Shown: positions 48,088 through 56,920, counted from the first letter of the stretch. The stretch: DNA of 64,000 bases from Actinomycetota bacterium (GCA_016870355.1 VGBR01000001.1:314989-378988); one strand, 5' to 3'. Notes: generated from the sequence alone by a model not told the origin. A program made the numbers and translations.

Positions 48088-49131
48088 GTGGCTCCCAGCC
48101 CGGCTCGGACCGGCTCGACCCGCACCCGCGCCCGGGGCACGCGGTCGACACCGCCCGCGGCCGGGGCCGAGGTGCTCGCGGATCTGCACCGGCGCATGGT
48201 GCGGATCCGGCGATTCGAGGAGGCGGCCGGGCGGCTCATGGAGGCGGGATCGATCCCCGGCTTCCTGCACCTGTACGTCGGTCAGGAGGCGGTGGCGGCC
48301 GGGGTGATCGCCCACCTCAGCGAGCGCGACCAGATCACCAGCACGCACCGCGGCCACGGTCACCTCGTCGCCAAGGGTGGTGATCTCGCGCGGATGTACG
48401 CCGAGCTGTTCGGGCGAGCGACGGGGTACTGCAGGGGCAAGGGCGGGAGCATGCACGTGTGCGACCTCGCGCTCGGCATGCTCGGCGCGAACGGGATCGT
48501 GGGCGGGGGGGTCCCGATCGCGGTGGGTGCGGGCTTCGCCGACTGGTATCGCGGCGAGGGGAACGTCTCGGTGGCGTTCTTCGGCGACGGGGCGAGCAAC
48601 ATCGGCTCGTTCCACGAGGCGGCCAACATGGCCGCGGCGCTGAAGCTGCCCGTCGTGCTGGTGTGCGAGAACAACCTCTACGGTGAGTTCACGCCCCAGG
48701 CGCGCCACCAGGCGATCCGCGACGTCGCCGCGCGCGCCGGGGCGTACGGGATGCCCGGCGAGGTCGTCGACGGGATGGACGCGGTGGCGGTGTGGCAGGC
48801 CGCCGGCTCCGCGATCGCCCGCGCTCGTGCGGGCGAGGGCCCCTCGATGCTCGAGGCCAAGACGTACCGCTACTACGACCACCAAGGCGTCTCGGGCCTG
48901 CGCATCTCCTATCGCTCCGACGAGGAAGTCGAGGAGTGGAAGGCCCGCGACGCGATCGCCGCGATCGAGGTCCGCATGATGGAGGGAGGCGTCGCCACCC
49001 GGGAGCAGGTCGAGGCGGTGCACGACGAGATCAGGGCCGAGATCGACGCGGCCATCGCCCTCGCCGAGGCGGCACCGTTCCCCACGCCGGACGACCTGCT
49101 CGACGACGTCTACACGGAGCCGAGCCGGTGA
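48088..49131 (+). CDS. 2-oxoacid/acetoin dehydrogenase-type E1 component, alpha subunit
   Basis: A 347-residue TPP enzyme subunit, start GTG 48088, two bases after the SDR stop. The TPP-binding motif is FFGDGASNIGSFHEAANMAA (GDG-N), preceded by GYCRGKGGSMHVCD and GANGIVGGGVPIAVGAGFA and followed by VCENNLYGEF and KTYRYYDHQGVSG, all as in AcoA/PdhA. It decarboxylates a 2-oxo acid or cleaves acetoin and reductively acylates E2. The closeness to acetoin-type E1 is from text; the true substrate in this cluster is unknown. Confidence 0.9.
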   Translation: MAPSPARTGSTRTRARGTRSTPPAAGAEVLADLHRRMVRIRRFEEAAGRLMEAGSIPGFLHLYVGQEAVAAGVIAHLSERDQITSTHRGHGHLVAKGGDLARMYAELFGRATGYCRGKGGSMHVCDLALGMLGANGIVGGGVPIAVGAGFADWYRGEGNVSVAFFGDGASNIGSFHEAANMAAALKLPVVLVCENNLYGEFTPQARHQAIRDVAARAGAYGMPGEVVDGMDAVAVWQAAGSAIARARAGEGPSMLEAKTYRYYDHQGVSGLRISYRSDEEVEEWKARDAIAAIEVRMMEGGVATREQVEAVHDEIRAEIDAAIALAEAAPFPTPDDLLDDVYTEPSR

Positions 49132-50159
49132 GCACGACGCTCGAAGTGCCCACCGATCCGGTCACCGCGCGCGAGCTGCCGTACCTGACGGCGGTGAACG
49201 AGGCGCTCGCGCAGTCGATGCGCGCGGACCCCGACGTCTTCGTGGCGGGCGAGGACATCGCCGCGTACGGCGGCGTGTTCGGGACCCACCGCGGGCTGCT
49301 CGAGGAGTTCGGGGCGCGTCGCGTGGTCGACACGCCGATCTCGGAGGCCGCGATCATCGGGCTCGCGACCGGCGCGGCGGTGTGCGGGCTGCGACCCGTC
49401 GTCGACATCATGTTCATGGACTTCCTCGGCGTCGCGATGGACCAGATCGCCAACCAGGCAGCCAAGTTGAAGTACATGTTCGGTGGCGAGGCCACGTTGC
49501 CGATGACCGTCACCACCTGGGCCGGCGCCGGGCTGTCGGCGGCCGCGCAGCACAGCCAGAGCCTCGAGGCGTGGCTGTGCCACGTTCCCGGACTCAAGGT
49601 CGCGATGCCCGCGACCCCCTACGACGCGAAGGGTCTGCTGGTCGCGGCGATCCGTGACGACAACCCGACCTTCGTGGTGGGCAACAAGCTGCTCCTCGGC
49701 GCGACCGGCCCGGTACCCGAGGAGCTCTACGAGGTCCCGCTCGGGGTCGCACGCACGGCGCGCGACGGTGACGCGCTGACGATCGTCGCGCTGGGTCGGA
49801 TGGTGCCCGAGGCACTTGCCGCCGCGGAACGGATGGCGGCCGACGGGATCGAGGTGGCCGTGCTGGATCCCCGGACGTTGAGCCCGCTCGACGTCGACAC
49901 GATCGTCTCGTCGGTGCGAGCGACGAACCGGGTGCTCGTCGTGCACGAAGCCGTGCGCTTCGGCGGGTTCGGCGCGGAGATCGCCGCGCAGGTCCAGGAG
50001 CACGCATTCGACCACCTCGACGCGCCCGTGGCGCGCGTCGGCGCGCCGTTCGCCCCGGTTCCTTTCAGCCCTGCGCTCGAGCGCGAGTACGTGCCCGACT
50101 CGGCGCGCATCGAGGCTGCCGCGCGAGAGCTGGTGACGCGTCGGTTGCCGGGAGCCTGA
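49128..50159 (+). CDS. 2-oxoacid/acetoin dehydrogenase-type E1 component, beta subunit
   Basis: A 343-residue subunit starting with GTG that overlaps the alpha stop (GTGA). Signatures: YLTAVNEALAQSMRADPDVF, GEDIAAYGGVFGTHRGLLEE, DTPISEAAIIGLATGAAVCG (catalytic Glu region), DFLGVAMDQIANQAAKLKYM and LVVHEAVRFGGFGAEIAAQV. It pairs with E1 alpha to hold TPP and the lipoyl domain. Confidence 0.92.
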   Translation: MSTTLEVPTDPVTARELPYLTAVNEALAQSMRADPDVFVAGEDIAAYGGVFGTHRGLLEEFGARRVVDTPISEAAIIGLATGAAVCGLRPVVDIMFMDFLGVAMDQIANQAAKLKYMFGGEATLPMTVTTWAGAGLSAAAQHSQSLEAWLCHVPGLKVAMPATPYDAKGLLVAAIRDDNPTFVVGNKLLLGATGPVPEELYEVPLGVARTARDGDALTIVALGRMVPEALAAAERMAADGIEVAVLDPRTLSPLDVDTIVSSVRATNRVLVVHEAVRFGGFGAEIAAQVQEHAFDHLDAPVARVGAPFAPVPFSPALEREYVPDSARIEAAARELVTRRLPGA

Positions 50160-50162
50160 TCC

Positions 50163-51527
50163 GTGGTGGTGCCGGTCGTGATGCCCAAGCTCGGGCTCAC
50201 CATGCAAGAGGGCACGGTCACGCGCTGGCACGTGTCGTCGGGAACCACGGTGCGCGCGGGCAGCGCCGCGTTCGACATCTCGACCGACAAGATCGAGACC
50301 GAGATCGAGATCGAGGGCGACGGTGTCCTGCACCACGCCGTGCCCGAGGGCGCGGTGGTCGGATGCGGGCAGGTGGTGGGCTGGCTGTGCGCGGAGGGAG
50401 AAGCGCCCCCCGTGTCCGTGGCACCCGGGTCGCCGGAGGGCCGGGAGGCGGTGACGGCGGCCGTGGCACCCGAGGTCGCCCGTGTGGACGCGGCGCCCGG
50501 CAACGGCGCCGGCCGGCTGCGGGCGTCGCCCAACGCTCGGCGGATCGCGTCCGAGCTCGGTGTCGATCTCGGATCGCTCACGGGGACGGGACCCGGCGGG
50601 CGCATCGTCTCGGAGGACGTCGAGGAGGCCGCCGCCGCGGGCGGGGCCGTGGCGGTGCCGAGCGGGACGCGGGGGCTCATGACCCCCGTCGCTCGCCGGC
50701 TCGCGAGCCGTCTCGGCATCGACCCGGGCGCGGTCGCGGGTTCGGGCCCCGGGGGGCGTGTCGTGCTCGACGACGTGATCGCGGCCGCGGGCGCTGCGCC
50801 CGGTAGAGCCTCCGTGCGTGCCGAGGAGCGCGCGCCCGTGCACACGGTGGTGCCGATGACGGGCAAGCGGGCGATCATCGCCGATCGCATGCACGCGTCG
50901 CTGCGCGACATGGCACAGCTCACGCTCACGACCGATGCCACCGTCAATCGGCTCGTGAGGCTGCGCCGCGCGCTGCGCGAGGAATGGGGAGAGGCCGCAC
51001 CTGGGTACACCGACTTCGTGCTGCTCGCGGTGGCGCGCGCCTTGCGAGCGCATCCACAGTGCAACGCGACCATCCGCGATGGAGCGATCCACCTCATCGA
51101 TGCCATCCACCTCGGCCTCGCGGTGGCACTGGACGACGGGCTCGTGGTCCCGGTCGTGCGCGATGCCGACCAACGGTCGCTCGTCGAGCTCGCCGCTGAG
51201 ACCGCGCGCCTCGCCGCGGCAGCGCGGGCCGGAAAGCTGAACCTGGACGAGCTCGAGGGGGCCACGTTCTCGGTGACCTCGCTCGGCGCGCACGGCATCG
51301 ACGCGTTCACGCCGGTCGTCAACCCGCCGAACGTGGCGATCCTCGGGGTGGGCCGCATCCGCGACGACGTCCGTTGGTCCCGTCGCAACAAGCCGCGCCG
51401 GCGGCGCGCCCTCACGCTGTCGCTGACCATCGACCACCGCGCGCTCGACGGCGTGCCGGCGGCGGAGTTCCTCGCCACGGTCCGCAGCGCCTTGGAGTCG
51501 CCCCACCAGCTGCTCCTCGGCGCCTGA
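50163..51527 (+). CDS. 2-oxoacid dehydrogenase-type E2 acyltransferase with two E3/E1-binding domains
   Basis: A 454-residue E2. Residues 1-80: one lipoyl domain with the lipoylated Lys near 43 in DISTDKIETEIEIEG. Residues ~119-155: peripheral-subunit-binding domain (LRASPNARRIASELGVDLGS, then GPGGRIVSEDV). Residues ~172-207: a second such domain (MTPVARRLASRLGIDPGAVA, then GPGGRVVLDDVI). From ~230 the catalytic domain: MTGKRAIIADRMHASLRDMA, ending with TIDHRALDGVPAAEF that has the HxxxDG active site. Most bacterial E2s carry one binding domain; two in tandem is unusual. Gap of 3 bases after E1 beta. Confidence 0.92.
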   Translation: MVVPVVMPKLGLTMQEGTVTRWHVSSGTTVRAGSAAFDISTDKIETEIEIEGDGVLHHAVPEGAVVGCGQVVGWLCAEGEAPPVSVAPGSPEGREAVTAAVAPEVARVDAAPGNGAGRLRASPNARRIASELGVDLGSLTGTGPGGRIVSEDVEEAAAAGGAVAVPSGTRGLMTPVARRLASRLGIDPGAVAGSGPGGRVVLDDVIAAAGAAPGRASVRAEERAPVHTVVPMTGKRAIIADRMHASLRDMAQLTLTTDATVNRLVRLRRALREEWGEAAPGYTDFVLLAVARALRAHPQCNATIRDGAIHLIDAIHLGLAVALDDGLVVPVVRDADQRSLVELAAETARLAAAARAGKLNLDELEGATFSVTSLGAHGIDAFTPVVNPPNVAILGVGRIRDDVRWSRRNKPRRRRALTLSLTIDHRALDGVPAAEFLATVRSALESPHQLLLGA

Positions 51528-51539
51528 TCGCGGGCCGCG

Positions 51540-52883
51540 ATGCCGGACTGCGACCTGCTCGTGCTCGGCGCCGGGCCGGGCGGTCACGCGGCCGCGCTGG
51601 AGGGCGCAACCCGGGGCGCGCGAGTCATCGTGCTCGAGCCTGATCGGGTCGGCGGGCAGTGCGTGCAGCACACCTGCATCCCGACCCAGGCGATGCTCTC
51701 GGCCATCGCGCCCTTCGTGACGGCACAGGAGCTGGCGATCGCGGGAGTCGTCGACATCGGCGACACGATCTCGCTCGGTCGCGCCACGGCGCGCAAGGAC
51801 GCGCTCGTCGGCGTCGTCGCCCGGGGCGCGGCTCTCTCGCTGGAGGCCGCGGGGGTGGAGGTGATCGCGGGCACGGGCTCCCTCGACGGTCGTGACCGTG
51901 TGGTCGTCCGGCACCCCGACGGCTCGACCGAGCAGCTGGGGGCGCAGGCGATCGTGATCGCGACCGGCGCGCGGTGGGAGCCCGCCCGCATCGACGGTGT
52001 CCCCGATGCGCGCGTCGTCACGCTCGACGCGATCAACGCACTCGAGAAGGCGCCGAGGACCGCTGCGGTGCTCGGCGGTGGGCCCGCAGGCACGGCGTTC
52101 GCGCTGGAGCACGCGTTCCTCCTCGCGGCCACCGGGGTTGCCGTCAGCTTCGTTCCCGAGGGCGACGCGCTCGTCCCCGGTCTCGACCAGGACCTCGACC
52201 CCGTGCTGCGAGAGGCCCTGGGCGCGCTCGGCGTGACCATCACGGCTCCGGGCGACCACGACGCGGTGCTCGAGGCCGAGGTCGTCGCCGGCCCCGATAC
52301 CCGGCGACCTCACATCGACGGACTCGCGCTCGACGGCTTCGGGATCGAGCGGGATCCCGCGACCGGCGGGGTGCGAGTCGACGGCTCCGCCCGGACCTCG
52401 ACCGAGGGCATCTACGCGGTCGGGGACGTCACCGGTGACGTCATGCTGTCATCGGCGGCTGCGCACGCGGGGCGTGTCGCGGCGGTGGGCGCGACCGGCG
52501 GGAGCGCGCGACTCGCCTTCGGATCCATCCCGCGCGTCCTGCACATCGATCCGCCCGTGGGCTGGGTCGGGCGCGACGAGGCCGGCGCACGTCGTGAGGG
52601 GTACGACCCCGCGTGCTCCATCGTGGACCTCGGCCGGACCCCGCGCGGCGTCGTGCTGGGCGGCCGCGGTGGCGCGATGAAGCTGGTGACCGACCGGGAG
52701 CTCGGTCAGGTGCTCGGAGTGCACGCGGTGGGACCCGACGCGCCCGAGATCGTCGCTCTCGGAGCGATCGCGCTGGCTGCCGAGCTCACGGTGCACGACC
52801 TCGCCGCAACCGTGCACTGGCACCCGAGCGGGGCCGAGACGATCGGGGAGGCCGCGCGGGACTGCGTCCGCCGGATCGGCTGA
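51540..52883 (+). CDS. Dihydrolipoamide dehydrogenase-like E3 flavoprotein
   Basis: A 447-residue FAD/NAD oxidoreductase. FAD loop LLVLGAGPGGHAAALEGAT; active disulfide in GGQCVQHTCIPTQAML (C-x4-C, but with CIPTQ where most enzymes have CIPSK); NAD loop AVLGGGPAGTAFALEHAF; second FAD segment GIYAVGDVTG; catalytic VHWHPSGAETIGEA with the His-x4-Glu pair. It reoxidises the lipoyl groups of the E2 in the same operon. The changes near the disulfide suggest a specialised E3. Twelve bases after the E2 stop. Confidence 0.9.
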   Translation: MPDCDLLVLGAGPGGHAAALEGATRGARVIVLEPDRVGGQCVQHTCIPTQAMLSAIAPFVTAQELAIAGVVDIGDTISLGRATARKDALVGVVARGAALSLEAAGVEVIAGTGSLDGRDRVVVRHPDGSTEQLGAQAIVIATGARWEPARIDGVPDARVVTLDAINALEKAPRTAAVLGGGPAGTAFALEHAFLLAATGVAVSFVPEGDALVPGLDQDLDPVLREALGALGVTITAPGDHDAVLEAEVVAGPDTRRPHIDGLALDGFGIERDPATGGVRVDGSARTSTEGIYAVGDVTGDVMLSSAAAHAGRVAAVGATGGSARLAFGSIPRVLHIDPPVGWVGRDEAGARREGYDPACSIVDLGRTPRGVVLGGRGGAMKLVTDRELGQVLGVHAVGPDAPEIVALGAIALAAELTVHDLAATVHWHPSGAETIGEAARDCVRRIG

Positions 52884-52903
52884 CCAGCCGCCGGTCGCCG
52901 TGC

Positions 52904-53368
52904 TCAGCCGCGCCCGACGAACGCGAACTCGCCCATGATCTCGAGCTCGTGTGCCTGGCGGGTCGCAAAGACCTCGGCGAGCCGGGCCCGGAGCTGGGGG
53001 TGGTCGTCGGAGCGTGCCAGCGCCTCGGCCGTGCACGAGAGCGCTTCGCCGGCCCGGTCGTAGTCGCGTTGCACGTCGGCCACGTGCAGGCTCGTGGTGC
53101 GGCCGTCGCGGTAGGCGGCGAGAGCGTCGCGCACCGCGGCGTCGTCGAGCGCCTCGGCGACCGCGGTGGCGAGCGCCTCGATGGCGTCGCACTCCTCTCG
53201 CATCCAGGCGATCTCATGCTCTGCGCGCACCGCGAGGTTGCGCAGGCAGTTCTCGATCATCTCGAGGCTCACACGCGCGCGCTCCGACGTGAGCTCCGGG
53301 CCGATCTGCTCGAGCAGCTCGCGTCGGATCTCGAGCGCGACCTGCGACGCGGACGGGAGGGTGATCAT
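52904..53368 (-). CDS. Small helical protein next to an APH-like kinase (DUF6285-like)
   Basis: 154 residues from ATG 53368, which overlaps the APH stop as ATGA. All-helical: VALEIRRELLEQIGPELTSE, RARVSLEMIENCLRNLAVRA and DDAAVRDALAAYRDGR. It is similar in plan to the small DUF6285-type proteins that accompany acyl-CoA dehydrogenase/APH-type loci in actinobacteria; I am not sure of the family number. Role unknown, probably a partner of the kinase-like protein. Confidence 0.7.
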   Translation of the reverse strand: MITLPSASQVALEIRRELLEQIGPELTSERARVSLEMIENCLRNLAVRAEHEIAWMREECDAIEALATAVAEALDDAAVRDALAAYRDGRTTSLHVADVQRDYDRAGEALSCTAEALARSDDHPQLRARLAEVFATRQAHELEIMGEFAFVGRG

Positions 53369-54426
53369 GGCCTGGGCGCTCCGATCGCTTCGAGACCTCC
53401 GATCGCGGCGATCCACACGTTGTGCGCGAACGCCGCGGCATTCACGTTGTAGGGCACCGTGATCGACGCGGTGTCACCGCGGACGAACGCTGCGTTCGCG
53501 GCGATGAGGTTGGCGAAGATGCGGATCGCGCCGAGCACGACGAAGTAGCCGAGTGACCACGGGTTCACGACCCCTTCGCTGATCCCCGTGAGCTCCCGGT
53601 AGCGGGCGCAGAAGGCGTCGAGGTCGTACGAGATCGGATCGGGAGGAGCCGCCATCGCGACCGCCATGAACCAGCCGAGGTCCTCGCGAGGGTCGCCGAT
53701 GTGCGCGAACTCCCAGTCGACGAGGAGCAGCGCGTCGTCGCCGACGAGGAGGTTGGCGCTCTGGAAGTCGCCGTGCACCAGCGTCAGCGGCGACGGGGGC
53801 GGACGGTGCGCGTCGAGCCAGGCGCCGACGTGGCGCATGAAGGGGTCGCGCTCGACGTGGGCACGCTCCGCATCGCCCCACTGCGCGATCAGTGCGTCGA
53901 GGTACGTGGACCAGTCGGGAGGCCGGGGGGCGCCGGGCGGCAGCACGTCGAGGTCGACGGCATGGATCGCGGCCGCCACCTCGGCGATCTGGATGCCGAC
54001 CGGGCCGAGGTCGACGCCGGAGGCGAGGTGCGCGAGCAGGGACGGTCCCGGCACGTGGTCGAGCACGATGGTCTTGGCGCCGAGTGCCGACCCCGCCGCG
54101 TCGTAGTAGCGCGCGGCCGGCATCGGGACCCGTCCGTTCAGCGCGGAGAGGATGGACCACTCGAGGTCGCGGTCGGTCTCGAACGCGGCCTGGCCCGGAG
54201 GTGGATCCCCCCGCAGCACCAGCGTCTCGACGCGGCGTTCGCCGGGGTGCGACCACTCGACCTCGGCCCGCATCATCACGCGGCTGTACCCGCCTCCGAT
54301 GGGCGCCATCGAGAGCACCTTGACGGTGTCGACGTCGTCGGCGACCGAGCGAAGGAAGGCCTCGAGTGCCGCGGCACCTTCGGTCGTCACGCGCATCGCC
54401 TCCCGCACCTCGACACGCGCTGTCAC
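53365..54426 (-). CDS. APH-like phosphotransferase (ACAD10/11-type kinase)
   Basis: A 353-residue protein with the aminoglycoside phosphotransferase/choline kinase fold: VKVLSMAPIGGGYSRVMMRA (Gly loop), VLRGDPPPG, catalytic LTLVHGDFQSANLLV (Brenner HGDxxxxN) near residue 215 and LLLVDWEFAHIGDP (metal Asp). Such kinases occur with acyl-CoA catabolism genes and are thought to phosphorylate hydroxyacyl groups so that they can be removed; not an antibiotic resistance gene by context. Followed by the ATGA-coupled small gene. Confidence 0.88.
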   Translation of the reverse strand: MTARVEVREAMRVTTEGAAALEAFLRSVADDVDTVKVLSMAPIGGGYSRVMMRAEVEWSHPGERRVETLVLRGDPPPGQAAFETDRDLEWSILSALNGRVPMPAARYYDAAGSALGAKTIVLDHVPGPSLLAHLASGVDLGPVGIQIAEVAAAIHAVDLDVLPPGAPRPPDWSTYLDALIAQWGDAERAHVERDPFMRHVGAWLDAHRPPPSPLTLVHGDFQSANLLVGDDALLLVDWEFAHIGDPREDLGWFMAVAMAAPPDPISYDLDAFCARYRELTGISEGVVNPWSLGYFVVLGAIRIFANLIAANAAFVRGDTASITVPYNVNAAAFAHNVWIAAIGGLEAIGAPRP

Positions 54427-54459
54427 GCGCGCCGCCCGCTGCCCGCTGCCGAGTGGATA

Positions 54460-54472
54460 TCACCGTGGGTGA
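54460..54472. promoter_or_regulatory. Small palindrome upstream of the APH gene
   Basis: TCACC (54460-54464) and GGTGA (54468-54472) with a 3-base spacer, 34 bases before the APH start, in the 151-base gap after the SDR gene. A possible operator, since this is the longest gap in the minus-strand run from 58331 to 52904. Confidence 0.25.
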
Positions 54473-54577
54473 ATCAGCCGCAATCCCGATGGCAGCGGCT
54501 GATGACGCGCGGACCGAGCGTGACCGGGCCCCAGGGCGAGTGCCGCCGCACCGCCGGACGGGCGTTCGCCCGGGCCG

Positions 54578-55495
54578 TCAGGCGTCGGGCATCGGGTAGT
54601 GGAGTCCCGGGATGCCTGCTTCGAGGGCTTGGAGCCACGCGGGCCGCGGGGTCAGCCCCTCGTACCAGCCGGGCACGCGGGGCGCCGTGTCCTTGTTCCA
54701 CTCGTAGTGGATCGGCATGACCTGCGCGTAGCCCCGTGACGCGTTGGTGCCGCCGTCGACGAGCAGGTCGACGCCGGTGATGTAGCTCGCGAGGTCCGAG
54801 GCGAGGAACAGCACCGGCGCCACGATCTCGTGGACCTCTCCCACCCGGCGCATCGGCGTGCGGCTGGCGATGTAGCTGGTCATCCCCATCATCTCGAGTG
54901 GGGCGCGCGTCATCTCCGTGACGATGAAGCCGGGCGAGACCGAGTTCACGCGCACGCCGCGGTCGGCCCACTCGACGCCGAGCTGGCGGGTGAGCGTGAG
55001 CAGACCACCCTTGGCCGCGGCGTAGGCGGGGATGTTGAGGTCGTTGCCACCGCTGGCCATGATCGAGCAGATGTTGACGATTGACCCCGAGCCGCGCTCC
55101 AGCATGTGGTACCCGACTTCGCGCGCGTATCGGAACGCTCCCACGAGGTCGACCTGGATCACCTGCTCGAAGGTCTCGGTGTCGTAGACCTCGGCCGCGA
55201 GGCCGCGCAGGTCGGCGATCCCGGCGTTGTTGACGAGCACGTCGATCGCACCGTGCTCCTCGATGCCGCGCGCGACGACCCGCCTGACATCGTCCTCGAC
55301 GGTCACGTCGCCAGGCTCCGCCGTCACGGTCGCGCCGACCTCACGGCACGAGGTCGCGACGGCCTCGAGCAGCTCGGTCGTTCGGGCCGTGAGCACGAGG
55401 GATGCGCCCGCGGCCGCGAACGCACGTGCGAAGGCGTCGCCGAGCCCGTACGAGGCGCCGGTGATCAGCACGGTCTTGCCGTCGAAGTCGAACAT
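54578..55495 (-). CDS. Short-chain dehydrogenase/reductase with C-terminal extension
   Basis: 305 residues from ATG 55495, with GGAGGG before it. Cofactor loop LITGASYGLGDAFARAFAAA, VLVNNAGIADLRG, catalytic region VNICSIMASGG and YAAAKGGLLTLTRQLG (YxxxK), then DLLVDGGTNASRG. About 40 extra residues (WNKDTAPRVPGWYEGLTPRP) extend beyond the usual end. It lies 28 bases after the luciferase-family gene in the same direction. Confidence 0.9.
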   Translation of the reverse strand: MFDFDGKTVLITGASYGLGDAFARAFAAAGASLVLTARTTELLEAVATSCREVGATVTAEPGDVTVEDDVRRVVARGIEEHGAIDVLVNNAGIADLRGLAAEVYDTETFEQVIQVDLVGAFRYAREVGYHMLERGSGSIVNICSIMASGGNDLNIPAYAAAKGGLLTLTRQLGVEWADRGVRVNSVSPGFIVTEMTRAPLEMMGMTSYIASRTPMRRVGEVHEIVAPVLFLASDLASYITGVDLLVDGGTNASRGYAQVMPIHYEWNKDTAPRVPGWYEGLTPRPAWLQALEAGIPGLHYPMPDA

Positions 55496-55523
55496 CAGTG
55501 ACCCTCCAGGGGATTGGCGCTGC

Positions 55524-56492
55524 TCAGGTGCCTGCGAGCCGGGCGACCACGGGCGCGAAGGCCTCGACGGCCTCGACCCCGACCGTGACGTAGCTGATGC
55601 CGAGCCGCTCGCGGCGCTCGACGATCGCATCGGCGATCTCGTCGACGCTGCCGACCAGGGCGTGACCATGGCCCGCAAGCTCCTCGGGCGACAGTGCGAA
55701 CATCGGGGCCATGGAGGTGAGCACGCCCTCGCGGTCGTCGGTGACGACGACGAAGTACGCGGCGATCTCGAGCTCCAGGTCGCTGAAGCGGGCTCCGGCA
55801 CCCTGCTTGACCCACTCGATCTTCTCGGCGCTGCGCTCGGCCGTGCCCGACGCGAACCCCTCGGTCCCGATGCGCCCCGACCGGTTGTCGAAGTTCAAGC
55901 TCACGATGTCGGCGCGCTCGCCGGCGAGCCGGAGGACGCGAGGGGATCCGCCGCCGATCATGATGCGCCCGGGACCCGGGGGCGGCGGCAGCGCGGCGAA
56001 GTCGTGGGCCCGCACGTGCTCGCCGCGCACGTCGACGGATCCCCCGGCGAAGCACGCGCGGATGAGGTCGGTCGTCTCGGCGAGTCGCTCGATGCGGGTG
56101 GCGTGCGCCGCGAACGGGATGCCCATCGCGTCGTACTCGGCCTCGAGCCAGCCGGCCCCGAGACCGATCTCGAGGCGCCCGCCCGCGAACCAGTCGATGG
56201 TGGCGAGCTCCTTGGCGAGCACCACGGGCTGGTGGTAGTCGACGCAGAGCACACGGCAGCCGATCCGGATCGAGCTGGTCACCTCGGCCGCCACGGCCAT
56301 CGCCGGGATCGCCGCGACGACCTGGACGGGGTGGTTCGTCGGGTCGAGGGCGGGACCCGGGCCGATGTAGTGGTCGGCGAGGTGCAGGGCGGAGTACCCC
56401 AGGTCCTCGGCGCGGCGGGCCAGCGCCCGCCACTCGTCGGGTGATCCTGGTGCAAAGGCCTGCACGGCGAAACGCAGCGGGTGGCGGCTCAC
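55524..56492 (-). CDS. Luciferase-like (LLM) oxidoreductase, probably F420-dependent
   Basis: A 322-residue TIM-barrel flavin/F420 enzyme. FAVQAFAPGSPDEWRALARR, YSALHLADHYIGPGP, IRIGCRVLCVDYHQPVVLAK, ELATIDWFAGGRLEIGLGAG, WLEAEYDAMGI and PGRIMIGGGSPRVLRLAGER match the actinobacterial F420 LLM class. Reaction types in this group include reduction of C=C or oxidation of alcohols. GTG 56492 overlaps the stop of the SnoaL gene (GTGA). Longer frames upstream belong to another frame of that gene. Confidence 0.9.
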   Translation of the reverse strand: MSRHPLRFAVQAFAPGSPDEWRALARRAEDLGYSALHLADHYIGPGPALDPTNHPVQVVAAIPAMAVAAEVTSSIRIGCRVLCVDYHQPVVLAKELATIDWFAGGRLEIGLGAGWLEAEYDAMGIPFAAHATRIERLAETTDLIRACFAGGSVDVRGEHVRAHDFAALPPPPGPGRIMIGGGSPRVLRLAGERADIVSLNFDNRSGRIGTEGFASGTAERSAEKIEWVKQGAGARFSDLELEIAAYFVVVTDDREGVLTSMAPMFALSPEELAGHGHALVGSVDEIADAIVERRERLGISYVTVGVEAVEAFAPVVARLAGT

Positions 56493-56920
56493 GAAGGCTC
56501 GGGCGGTGGCCCGGCGAAGTGCCCGGACAGGTCGGGCGCGCCGAGGTAGAGGAGCGTCATCAGGCGCGACGAGAAGCGCCAGCCGTCGGGCTCGCGCCGG
56601 TACTCGTCGTCGTAGTAGGCCAGCAGCAACACTGGCGACGATCCCTCCGGGACGGCGTGCTCCTGGAAGTACCAGCGGCCGGTCCCGGTGTCGGTGTCGA
56701 GGGTCGCGGTGCCGTTGAGCACCATGTGCACGACGGCGCGCATCCCCTGCATCGCCGCCACCCAGCTGCCGACCACCTGGTCGCGGCCTTGCTGTCTGCC
56801 GCCGCCGATGTCCCAGACCGCGTCGTCGGTCCAGTTGCCGGCCCACTGATCGGTGGCGCGTCGGCACACCGCGTCCGCGTAGGAGTGCACGAGCGCCCGG
56901 ATCGGCTCCACGTCGCTCAC
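56489..56920 (-). CDS. SnoaL-like (NTF2-fold) protein
   Basis: A 143-residue protein: IRALVHSYADAVCRRATDQW, WTDDAVWDIGGGRQQGRDQV and RSDMTL-like end RFSSRLMTLLYLGAPDL. The fold is that of small cyclase/dehydratase/isomerase-type proteins often found with Rieske oxygenases and LLM enzymes. Start GTG 56920; stop overlaps the LLM start. Probably acts on a pathway intermediate. Confidence 0.82.
   Translation of the reverse strand: MSDVEPIRALVHSYADAVCRRATDQWAGNWTDDAVWDIGGGRQQGRDQVVGSWVAAMQGMRAVVHMVLNGTATLDTDTGTGRWYFQEHAVPEGSSPVLLLAYYDDEYRREPDGWRFSSRLMTLLYLGAPDLSGHFAGPPPEPS

Noticed and set aside
49110-52313. A 1067-residue minus-strand reading frame
   Set aside because: It is a shadow of the E1 beta, E2 and E3 genes, whose motifs are clear on the plus strand; high GC keeps antisense frames open.
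53365-54426. Aminoglycoside resistance gene
   Set aside because: The HGD-type kinase fold is shared, but context with acyl-CoA and SDR genes and a coupled small partner point to catabolism.
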